A DNA stretch of 64,000 nt from Panicum virgatum (lineage: Eukaryota > Streptophyta > Magnoliopsida > Poales > Poaceae), in NCBI RefSeq assembly GCF_016808335.1, contig NC_053143.1:51057441-51121440 (forward strand). Reading direction: 5' to 3'. The notes beneath the pieces were generated by a model, which did no database searches, was not told where the DNA came from, and worked only from the letters and a program-made list of their open reading frames with translations. The stretch's first letter is position 1, and each line of letters starts with the position of its first letter. Shown piece after piece: positions 44,552 through 55,300 of the stretch. The translations under genes were made by a program, and so were the position numbers.

Positions 44552-47345
44552 CTAATGTACCTCTCTCCTTGTGATATGTCTAGTCCTCTTTCTAACGCTT
44601 GTTGTGGCCGTTCTTTTACTTTTTGATTTCTTTTTCTTCTTACATTTGCACTGAGAACAAAATCTATGGCACTTAGAGCAACGGTTTTGGCTCTTGTCCT
44701 CATCAAAGTCACTGGTACCATAGTCTGCACTAGCCCGACCTTGCGCCTCATCCATATCACCTTTCAACCTTTTCTTTCGCCTCCTTCATTTTTTAGGTTT
44801 CAACAGTGACGCATCCGGCACGTACTCTACTCCCTTGTACTCCAGCCACTAAGACGGATCGAGGTAAGGCTCAAAACCGGGCTCCCATATTTTGATTGTG
44901 TTGGACCTAGCGTAGTACGGACTCAAATAAGTGGGGCTTTTGAAACAAAGTCTGCGGGCCCTACGTGCCGTTATTAGGTGCGAGCATGGAAGGTGTAACA
45001 ATTGTGGAGTCATGCAAGTGCACTCTCCAGATCTGAGGTCCACTTTGTAATGCCGTCCTCCATGACTCTCACCCCCTATATTTGTACCACCTGCTCCTCT
45101 AACACCATAAATCATTCTTTCAGGCCCGTATGGTGCTGCAAGTTGGTTCACCGATCGATTCTCGGCATCCCCAAGGTGTTCATGCGCTATTAGTCCCCAC
45201 TGTTGACCCTTATCCAACAAACTCTGAGCTTTCCCCCATCTATCGACGAAGTACTCGTTCAACTTTTCGAAAGAGAACTCTACAATGCCAGCAACAGGTC
45301 TTGATCGAATACCTCTGAATATATTGTTTACTGACTCAGCATTGTTTGTGGTCATGATACCGTACCGCTTCCCCCTTCATCATAAGCAAGAGCCCATTTG
45401 TCCTTGCCCACCATTTCACCTTTCAACCACTCCTCCACCCTCTCATTCATGTCCTTCTTTAAATCAGCAAGTTTTTCTTCAAAAGCTTTCTCCGTGCGCA
45501 CTGAACACAACAACTTTAGTTTCCCAATTAGTTCCTTCTTTTTCTGACACCTCCACATGTTTGCTACAAAGTGTCACATGCACCACCTATGCACAAGAGG
45601 TGGAAATCCATCCATGTGCTCTTTAACGCGGTTTAGAAGACCATGGTGCCGGTCAGATATCATACAAACTTGCCTGGAGGGACCCAACACATATCGCCAC
45701 ACCAGCTTCATAAACCAAGACCAGCTGTCGTTGTTTTCTCCTTCGGTTAAAGCAAATGCCAGAGAGACTAGTTGCCTATCAGGGTCCACGGCAACGGCCA
45801 TCATTAGTGCCCCTTTGTATTTACCCGTCAGGAATGTGATGTCCACGAGGATCACAGGTCGGCAATGCTAGAATGCTTTAGCACATTGGGGAAAACACCA
45901 GAACATCCTTTGTAAAACATGCTTGTACACTCCGTTGTGAGGGATCATTATGTTTCCCGTGTACGTGAACCATCTAATGCCTGGATTGAAGAGGGACATG
46001 CCCGTCAAGACCCTGGGCACCCTGGCATATGACTCTAACCAATCTCCCCACAACAGAGCTATAGCATGTTGCTTTGCACGCCACACTTTGGAGTACTTCA
46101 CCCGGTAAGAACTTAAGGCGAAAATAGACTCCATAAGCAAAGAAACTGTGGTGTCGCTGTCCTTCCGAACAATACCAAGGATCTGATGAGCGAGGTAACG
46201 TGCAGTTCACTATGCATGAACTTGCTTCGGCTTCGACGATGCACATGTGTGAGGCTGTCTTACATTGGTGATCTTCCACTAACCAGTGCCCCTAACAATA
46301 TGTGCCCAAACACCCCAAAGGCATCCCTGCTTGCAGAGCACATCGTAGCGTAGCCTCTTGTCCTAATGAACCACATTAAATGGTCGGTGGTGACGCACTG
46401 CATGGCCAGTCAAGAAAAACTGCAACTCTGGAAGGGAATTGAACTTCATGCCCTTGCGAATCTCTGGACTGTCACTATCAATTACACACTCACTTTCAAA
46501 AATAGTTGAGTCACAAATGGCTCTATCGATCCTGCTAAGGTCCTTGGCATTTGATACCACAGGGACTTCAACGTGGGCTAACTTCAGCATGCGCAACTCC
46601 TCGGCGGTATAACTAAATCGTTGATCATCATTATTAACAGCCGTACCCATTGGCCCATCCCTAGACTCCTCATCTCCACCTCTTTCCTCATCAATTGTGT
46701 TGGCTCCATCGTCGGCATCATTTTCCTGCTCTACTTGGGCCTCTACACCATTACCCTCCCGTTCTTCTACCCTGGTGTCTTCATCATCGTCGTCCTCATC
46801 ACTACTATCGTATTCACTGTCCTCCGAACCTAAAGAAATATCATCATCATCTACAGCATCCGTGTCATCTTGTGCCTCGAAGCTATCTGGCCCAAATGAT
46901 CGGAAGCGACTGCCATACCGTAATCTGAAGCACAAGTGGAATTTGGGACATCTTCTACAAAGGTTGACTCTTGAGTCATATTCTCAATAGGAAATGGAAT
47001 TTCATCTACTCTCCCAATTGGTTCTTCTAATCTTGTTCTACGGGTTATTTCAACAACCATCACCAAACAAACCACATTTGCACGAGCTACTATATCCTTG
47101 TACTTTCTCCAATGCATCTCTGGTTCCAATGTCATCAAAATATAATGTGCTCTAGCTTTACCACAATCAAATCTGCCCCTCAGAGATATTTCATCAATTC
47201 CACATGAATGTTTTGAAACCATCCGGTCTACCAAATCCTTTAACAATGGAGGACTATCAAACAGTTCGACATCCTCTACCATATTCTCAAACTCTCTATT
47301 TTCCTTAACCATACCACCGTGAAAAACCCGAACTAATTCGTCCAT
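44552..47345 (-). pseudogene. MURA-type MULE transposase (decayed)
   Basis: Starts with Met at 47345. Order: an N-terminal region with SPPLLKDLVDRMVSKHSCG; an acidic stretch; the MuDR N-terminal domain (KGMKFNSLPELQFFLTGHAV); the DDE core (VILVDITFLTGKYKGALMMA, VCMISDRHHGLLNRVKEH); TTNNAESVNNIFRGIRSRP; a SWIM zinc finger (GECTCMTPQLLHLPCSHLI, about 45015-44950); and a Cys/Lys-rich tail (CSKCHRFCSQCKCKKKKK). At least six in-frame stops are visible: near 46363, 46290, 46205, 45870, 45578 and 44850. Most are explained by CGA-to-TGA, CAG-to-TAG or TGG-to-TAG changes. Frameshifts occur near 46900 and 45355. The catalytic layout was complete, so the parent element was autonomous. Confidence 0.88.
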
Positions 47346-47439
47346 CTACAACAAAAAAGAAATAATTCTACCTTCATCACTTATACAAAGAAATCAACTA
47401 CACAAACAATTCTTCACGGTGCCTAGTATCCATGACTGA

Positions 47440-48125
47440 AACCCATATTAACATCCCCACTACTCAATCCTAGAAATCATATTAATCGACGCATGCACGT
47501 ACTACCTCACGTCCAAATCGAGAGCAGAGTACCATCTACGTATCATCTAAAGCCCTAATCATGAGAAAACTATCAACTACGACACTATTTCTCAAATCAA
47601 TAACCAAACCCTAATCACAAAAAAACCACCAATAACTACTAATGCATAGGGTTAAAGGATGAGAAATTAGAGGCAATACCTTCGGGGAAGGGTGGGGAAC
47701 GATTCCCCCCACTCCCCACCAACACGCCGGATTTGGGGGGGGGGGGAATCTCGGGGGGAGGGGGGACGCCCTGGGAGGGCTCTGGTCGGGGAGGAGGAAA
47801 AGAAAGGGAGGGTGGGGGAGAAGGGGCTGCCGTGGGCCCAGGACATTGGCCTTGTCGCGCAGCCCGCATGGCGGGACAAGGCTGTCACGCCAGCGCATGT
47901 GGCGCAACAGGCTCAGCCACGTCAGCGCCCCCGTGGCGCAGCGCTGGCTCGGGCCGCCAGCGTGGCCACCCTGTCGCGCCACATGCAATGGCGCGACAGA
48001 GGCTAATTGTTGCGTCGGGGCAAGTGGCGCGACCAAACGGGCTACGGCCTGCAAATAAAAATCAATACGGGTTAAACTTAAAATATTATTAAAAAAGATT
48101 AAAAATAAAAAAAATCGTAAAAAGA
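47440..48125 (-). repeat. Right MULE terminal inverted repeat
   Basis: Reverse complement matches 36794-37420. A perfect dyad lies at 47972-47998, with two degenerate ones near 47853-47879 and 47883-47910. It contains a run of about 14 G near 47736. Probably the promoter and leader of the transposase gene. Confidence 0.8.
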
Positions 48126-49838
48126 CTAGTTAACCTAGAACTACATGCATCCTGCTATATAGAGAGAGGAAGCTACTGCAAATGCAAATGCAACAACTAA
48201 CTGTCAGTGGTGTATGCAGGGATGAATATGACGCTGTTGGGCCAATTCCATACAACATCACTTCTGCACATATTGTTTTCCAACTTTTTTTCCTCTACAA
48301 AACCTGGCTCACATTTTATACACACAACCTTGTACAGATCAACTTTTAAGAAAAATAAAGAGGGGGAAAACAGAGAGGACAGCTCGTGTCCTAGGCGCTT
48401 AATTAGCTTTGCCATAACTTTACACCTACTATACCCACCACAGCTTGGAGCTTGCACACAATATTATTGCTTTTCCAGATACTGGTCTTCTGTATATATA
48501 ACTTACAGACACATCCACTCGGACACAATGATACTGTGGGCCGAGGGGGTGAGCAGCTAAGTACTTTTAATTTAGGTGTAGTAGCTACAGAACTGATGAG
48601 TGTTGCAATCATCTTAGCCTCATGTAAAGAAACAGAGACAATAGTCACCGTTTACAATGGGATAGGAATGAGGGACACCGAGGAAATAACATCGTCATGG
48701 CAACGGGTTGTGGCGCCAGTAGTCAACAGGGAATTTACGGAGCAGCAGATTGCTAGAGGTTCTACAGAGATTGCTAATGGTTCTACCCAATGTTCTGTGT
48801 GGAAGAAATTAAATACCCAATAGAGCGGCATCAGACTCCCAACATCAACAGATACATGGTTTCATAGAGCTCCAAAGATGGGGTTAGCATATCCTGTTGA
48901 ACGTTTTAAGAATTCAGTCAGGATTCCTGACATTGAAACGTAGTGCCTGCATGGACAAATTATTCTAGAGATCTTGTAGCTGAAACCAGAAATAATGGCC
49001 TTGCATGCATTACCCGTGGTATGGGCATCCAACTATTCAATCGGTTAGTTGGGGGGAGTACAACCGTGGTATAGGTTCGTCTACTTTCATGGTCATTTAC
49101 TTCAATTTTACGTGCATAATGAAGGGTAGCAGCAGGTTCAAGTAAAACTGCTGGTCCATTCAGGTGTAAATGTTACTATTATTCTTTATTTCTTTGCACA
49201 CTCAAGCCTCTCGACTTATTAGCCACGATGCCGAGCAGCTTTCTCAGCGGGAACGAGTGGTATCAGCTGAATTGTGTTTCACTGAAGTGGCTGACGATGG
49301 AAGCCCATGGTGGAACTCTGTTAATTAGATTCCTAACTCTTAAGTCCCTACTTGTATTTTTAGACTGAGAACACCAGATCTCAGCCATTATGATTTGTCT
49401 GTATACCAAATCTCAGAGTCTGAGATTATTAGTATGGTACAGATTTTCTTTTTTGAAGCAATTGTGTCAGTTCATTTATTTTCAAGTTCATTAGGTTCAA
49501 TTTTGATGCTCAACTTTAAGGAGAGCATGTGCAAGGAGGGAAAACTGCTTGCTGGTCCACTAAGATGTAAATAAATTTAATAAGAAATCAGCACCTACTC
49601 TTCTCTGTTTTTTCACATGTATAGTTACCGCCCAACCTATTATATATATCCTCTCCATATACATCCGTCGGCAACATATCCCACCTGAATCCAACACGAC
49701 GCTGATGAGCGGATTTCTCGATAGGAACGAGTGGCATCAGGAGAAGCACGTTTCCTTGGAAGGGGTGGAGGTGGAAGGATACTGTGACAACTCGTCGTCC
49801 ACAGCTCCATCTCTTTTCGCCTGTTCCTCGTAGCTCCA

Positions 49839-50126
49839 GTGCCTAAGGTCGCTAGCTCGGTTGGTCGAGGGCGTCCAGTGGCACCCCCGCGGCCGGGGTT
49901 CGATTCCCGTGTGGAGCGAATTTCCGGTCCGTGGGGTAAAAAAATCCCCTCGTCTGTTTCTATTTCCAAAGCATGGTTTGAGGTCCGGCTTAACTCACAA
50001 GGCGACGGATCCCCGTGTACGGGTGTAGCAGGGGTTCGGAGGTTTTCTTGGCCTGTTGTGAGAATGTCATTCTACCTCTCAAACAATGCCGTGGGGGCGG
50101 TCTTACCCCCCGCAGGTCAAGTTTTT
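49839..50126 (+). mobile_element. tRNA-derived SINE, 288 bp
   Basis: Box A-like TAGCTCGGTTGGTCGAGG and box B GGTTCGATTCC lie in the first 90 bases; the 3' end is GTCAAGTTTTT. A 12-bp target duplication CTCGTAG(C/T)TCCA flanks it (49827-49838 and 50127-50138). Copies A and C lack the insert. The tRNA-like head is part of a SINE, not a tRNA gene. Confidence 0.88.
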
Positions 50127-50816
50127 CTCGTAGTTCCACATAGTTTTCACATGTCACAAGCAGCTCCTTCCGTGGCTGGCTTCTTTGTGATCGCACAAGA
50201 GCTACTGGACGATCATTCCGTTCCGAAGGTAAATAGACTAGCTAGGCAAAGGTAGTGCACGGGTCCTGTCATCTTCCAGCTGGATGGCCATGTCTCACAG
50301 GACGTCCAAGGTTGCTTCTGTAACCAACTACTGTAATAATTGTTTCTGGATGAACTTTTGACGACTACATTGTGGTCTGAAATCAATTGCGAAAACTAGG
50401 AATGGTTCTGGTCCTCAAAACTAAGATGAAAAAAAAATGATACCTCGTGTTGCATGACTCCAACTCTAGCATATATAGGCTTCTAACTTCACCCGTCGTA
50501 CTGCTGTAACAGATGTTTGGCATGGCCAGTGCATACAGCGGTTTGGAGACAAGTAACTTGGTGAAAGTTGTAATCCCAAGTGTTAATGAGCATCCATCTG
50601 TTTGGTATGGCCAGTGCATAGCCAAAATCAAGGGTCAACCAACCAGGAAACTTTTTTGGATAAGATACTTTTTCCTTTGAGAAAAATACTTGTTTGGCCT
50701 AAAAAAAGTTGAGTAAATTCCTTATTTAGCATCGTAAAATAAAGGAGGGGTTCCTTATTTAGCACATGAAGATAAAATTTTCGCAGGCTTTGATCATTTT
50801 CATTGTCCAAAATGGC

Positions 50817-51543
50817 ATTGTTTTCGGCAACATATCCCACCACAAGATATCCCGCCTGAATCCAACACGATACTGATGAGCCGATTTCTCGATAGGAACG
50901 AGTGGGATCAGGAGAAGCACGTTTCCTCGGAAGGGGTGGAGGTGGCAGGATCCTGTGACAACTCGTTGTCCATCTCTTTTCGTCCGTTCCTCGTAGCTCC
51001 ACGTAGTACTCACATGTCACAAGCATCTCCTTCCGTGGCTGGCTTCTTCGTGATCGCACAAGAGCTGCTGGACGATCATTCCGTTGCGTAGGTAAACACA
51101 CTGGATGGGCAAAGGTACTACACAGGTCCTGTCATCTTCCAGCTGGATGGCCATGTCTCACAGGACGTCCAAGATTTACTCGCATCACACAATGTCCATG
51201 GCAGATGAATTCCTTCATCGTAGCCACATCAGCAGCACAGCACACAACGCAACCAACAAAGTACTGTAATAACTGTTTCTGGACGAACTTTTGATGACTA
51301 CAGTGTGGTCTAGCTGAAACCATTTGCGAAAACAAGGAATGGTTCTGGTCCTCAAAACTAAGATGAAAAAAAAATGATCCCGCCTCTGTGTTGCATGACT
51401 CCAACTCTAGCATAGGTTTCTAACTTCACCCGTCGTACTGCTGTAACAGATGTTAGTGAGTACATCCGTACTGTTTGAGTGTTTGGCATGGCCAGTGCAT
51501 ACAACGGTTTGGACAAGTAACTTGGTGAAAGTTGTAATCCCAA
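50817..51543. repeat. Partial copy C of the U2AF65 3'-flank family
   Basis: Matches the right part of copy B and the native flank: CGATAGGAACGAGTGGGATC near 50891, GACTCCAACTCTAGCAT near 51396, then CGTCGTACTGCTG (end of U2AF65 coding sequence) near 51429. It then has GTTAGTGAGTACATCC (from the intron beside exon 9) and inverted exon-9-like AACTTGGTGAAAGTTGTAAT near 51518. Confidence 0.75.
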
Positions 51544-52373
51544 TTGTACTTTTAAATTCACGGGATATATTTTGCTAATTAAATCTGTATTGATTCCTAG
51601 AACTGCATCCTGTTAATTAGATGTCTAACTCTTAAGTCCGCACATGTACTTTTAGATTAAGAACAAATCTCAGCAGCTATGATTAATGATTTGACCGTGT
51701 ACCAAATTGACAGCTTGATCTTATTGGTTATAACATGGTGGGTTCCTCAGAGTCTGAGACTAGTATGGGCATAGCCTTTTTTTTTTTTGAAGTGAGAGTA
51801 TGTTTGTACATAGATGGATGGCAATCCATAGTGTCAGTTCATTTATTTTCAAATTCATTAGGTTCAATTTTATGTTCAACTTTAAGGACAGCATGTGCAA
51901 GGAGAACTGCGTGCAGGTCCACTGAGATGTAAATTTAATAAGAAATCAGCACCGACTCTTCTTTCTTTTTTCTCACAAGCATAGTCAGCCCAACCAAATA
52001 TAGATATCCTCTTCGTCTGTACCTCGTCGCTCCACGTAGTAGTCACATATCAAAAGCAGCTCATTTCCCAGCTGACTTCTTTGTGATAGCACAAGAGCTA
52101 CTGGAGGATCATAGTAAACACACTAGCTAGGCAATGGTACTACACGGGTTCTGTCATCTCCCAGCTGAAATGGCATGTCTCACAGAAACATCGAATGAAT
52201 TCTTTCATGGTACCCACGTCAGCTATAATGGTTCCTGGATTACGACTATAGTATGGTCCGAAATCAATTGTGAGAAGTTGGAATGGTTCTGGTCCTCAAA
52301 AACTGAGATGAAAAGAAAAAAAAAACAGTACATCGTGTAGCCATGACTCCAACTCTAGCATTGGTTTCTAACT
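51544..52373 (-). other. Native 3' flank and 3' untranslated region of U2AF65
   Basis: Contiguous with the U2AF65 stop codon. Its sequence is the parent-like version of the right parts of copies A, B and C. No separate gene. Confidence 0.6.
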
Positions 52374-55300
52374 TCATCCATCGTACTGCTCTGCGGCGAA
52401 CTTGTCCTCGGGGTAGAACACAGCCACCACCTGGTTCCCGCCAAACTTCCTCCCGTGCATGCCCATCTTCGCTTTGGTCGAACCCTCCACATCTGCATAT
52501 TCCAAAAACACCTGCAGCACGGCACAAGTTCATGAATCAGGATTGAAGTCAACTGAGTAGCCAAATGCTATGCGTAAAGAGTTGACAACTTACCTTCCCA
52601 ACTCCAGCAACAGGAGCACCGCTGGGGTCAGGCCGTGGGATTACAACTTTCACCAAGTTACCTGTCCAAGTGTTAGTGAGTACATCCATAGAAAAAAGAG
52701 GGTGATAATAATATACATGATTAATCAAACTCAAAAGAATAGTGTGTCTTCTGTAGGTTAAGGCCCGATTGCCAATATTGCATAGGGTCGGGCTATAAAA
52801 CACTCTGCAATGGCATTATGTGGGACTACAAAAAAGACACACAAAAAGACAAACACACAAAAGGAAACCAGTTCAGTAACTGAGGGAAGGCGATCAAAAC
52901 TATTATAGAACAGAATATAAGAGCTCAAAACAAGAGGGGAGAAAAGGCCAGGGTTTCATGCAGTATACCGTATTTGCGCCCTTCTTCCCTCATGTCCTCC
53001 ACAATGTCCTCATATTCCTCATCATCTCTCAGTTCATCTGCTGTGACTACCTGTGTCAAGCATACGACTTTTGTTGGAAGGGCACCTCCGACTTGGTACA
53101 CGAGTTTCTGTCCACAAAGATTGCAGTCAGAAATTGAAACGATAATACAAACATCATGATTACATAAAAGATGTCTCTTTATTTGCCAAATTAAGTTTAA
53201 ATTAAAGGGCTTGCTTGTACCTGCATTTGCACCTGTTGTTGTGCCTGCAACAGGATGTTTTCCTGCTCTGGCCTAGGCTGAGCGCCTCCTTGGTTCGCCC
53301 GCCTAACAGTAAGGGTCTTGTCTCCCATCTTGATGCCGTTAAGAGCAGCACAGGCAATGTCGGTAACAGAAAGATCCTGGTACACACAGAATGCATAGCC
53401 CTTCGAGTTACCAGTTTCCCTATCCTTCACAAGATCAAATCCCCGCAGAGGACCAAAGGACTCGAGCAACTCCCGCACTTGGGCCTCAGTGAAGTAATAG
53501 GGTAGCCCACCCACAAAAATGCGATCAGGGCCTTCTAATCCTCCAGCGGAGCCAGGCATCAAGCCAACAGCAGCAAGATTAAGATTGGGGTTTGGCTGGC
53601 TTGGGCCCAGCGCAGATGCTAGGGAAGGATTATAGTCCGTCGGCCTTCTAACCTTCACCGGTGCTCCCTCGAACATTATGCCGTCTAAGGCCATTGCATT
53701 GCTTGCTTCCTCCACAGATCTCATCTCAACAAAAGCAAATTTCTTATCATGGTTTATGTAGACATTCAGAACAGCATCACCTGGACCAGCTGTGTTTCCT
53801 CCAATAGCTGCCATAACTCCATTGAAGAATATGGCAACAGTCTGTATGAAACAATAAATTGTAAAGACAGAAGGCAAAAAGAGAAACAAGTGGAAAGAAA
53901 ATCAAGATAAGTATTTACCTGCTCATTAGCAGTTGGAGGAAGTCCACCAACATACACACGCCGAGCATGTCGAGTAGCCTGTTGTGTCATGGCTTGCGGT
54001 TGAATAACAAGGGGGTTGATCTGATGCAAAGGGAAGCCAAAATTAGGAATCAACAAACAGCATCAAATTGCAACAGATAGAAGCGTCTGTCTCTGAGACA
54101 GATCATTTCGCAAACACACTTTCATTACCAAATCATGATAAAATGTACCAATCAAAGGATAAGCTGGTTAAGTAACCCTGAAAGGAAACATTACCTGTCC
54201 CAAATTATACAAGTTTGGAAACATCCCTGCAATAGGAGGAATGACTCCAGGCAGCTGACCTGCAATTCATCAACAGAAAACTGTTTAGGATAAAGAAAAT
54301 GGAATTTCTAGTAAGAGCATCAACGGAACAAATAATACATACTCAACTATTGCTACAAAGCCTACATAGACAAATTTTTCCACTCCACATAGAGGAATAG
54401 GGTAGCATATTTTTTTTAAAAAAATTACTGAAATATTAGTTCTGAAAACTATCATAGTGTAATACATGCAGATGCGAAGACGAACAAGATATCAAACCAG
54501 AGTGTTCCCGTACATTAAAGCTACAGTAGCCAGCTCATTCCATTGGCAGCAGATGGACAAAGTGGCCCAAGATTGCCTTCTAAACCATATACATACACAA
54601 CAAGAAACAAACACCAAGAACAGACAAGAAAAATTTTGCTCAGATTCAATTAACATTCATAATAAAATTTTATAAAACTAAATTCACAGGTATTTTGTAC
54701 GAACAAAATCAAGGATTCATAGCACAAGGATTACCAAGCCATAAAGGCATCCAGTTGTTCTAAACAGCAGGCCCCTGATGGGACCAGTTCCAAGAGCTCA
54801 AGCCCAATTTCTGGAAACAAGCTAGAAAGAACCTTACCTGGTAAGTTAACTTAGGCAAAATGACAAAGAATGAAGTTTATACTTTGCAACACTAAACCTA
54901 GTTAGACTTTAGAAATTGACACTGCTAAGATAGTAGAAAGAACAATAAACTTTTAATATTTTTTTTACTATTGTGTATGCATAATAATTAATCAGCAAGT
55001 CCACTGGTGCGCAACTCCAATTATAAATATAAATATATAAATACATTAAAAAATGGAAATTACAACACCAAACTATGACAATTGCAACATACCAGGAACA
55101 GCACCAGCAGCAGCTATAGGCAACGTCGGTTGTAGCGGTGCTTGATCAAATCCACTCATACGCTTGCTGTTTAAGACAACAGATGTTAGCAAGTAGTGAA
55201 ACCGCAGAGTAGGTTGTAGATACTCCCTTTGCTTCTAAATATATTAAGTTTAGGACAAGCTATAAATCAGAGGGAGAAGATATAGTAAAATAAACCACAG

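Larger units (their letters stand above)
36794..48125. mobile_element. Autonomous-type Mutator-like element (MULE) with four genes
   Basis: The ends are long imperfect terminal inverted repeats (about 36794-37420 and 47440-48125) sharing TTTTTTTTATTTTTAA, AATAATATTTTAAGTTTAAC, TTTTATTTGCAGGCCGTAGC and further blocks into a leader and intron-like part. The coding genes face inward from both ends, as mudrA and mudrB do in MuDR. Minus strand from the right: MURA-like transposase, PMD protein, small GRF-coiled-coil protein. Plus strand from the left: GRF-type zinc-finger protein. A 9-bp target duplication is not evident; about 36 bases of unmatched sequence lie just outside the left end. All four genes have in-frame stops. 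Confidence 0.85.
36276..50520. repeat. Segmental duplicate, copy B, of the U2AF65 3'-flank family
   Basis: 36276-36757 plus 48126-50520 match copy A (19510-26640) in order. The right end keeps the segment complementary to the end of the U2AF65 coding region (CGTCGTACTGCT near 50497) and then a scrambled piece with AACTTGGTGAAAGTTGTAAT near 50557, which is exon-9-like but in inverse orientation to the gene. Copy B is split by the MULE at about 36794-48125 and by a SINE at 49839-50126. Confidence 0.8.

Noticed and set aside
47611..48092. Frames over the right MULE end
   Set aside because: Same reason: compositional frames over the GC-rich terminal repeat.
49839..49920. tRNA gene
   Set aside because: Box A and box B are present, but the segment is the head of a 288-bp SINE with target duplications, and no cloverleaf was evident.
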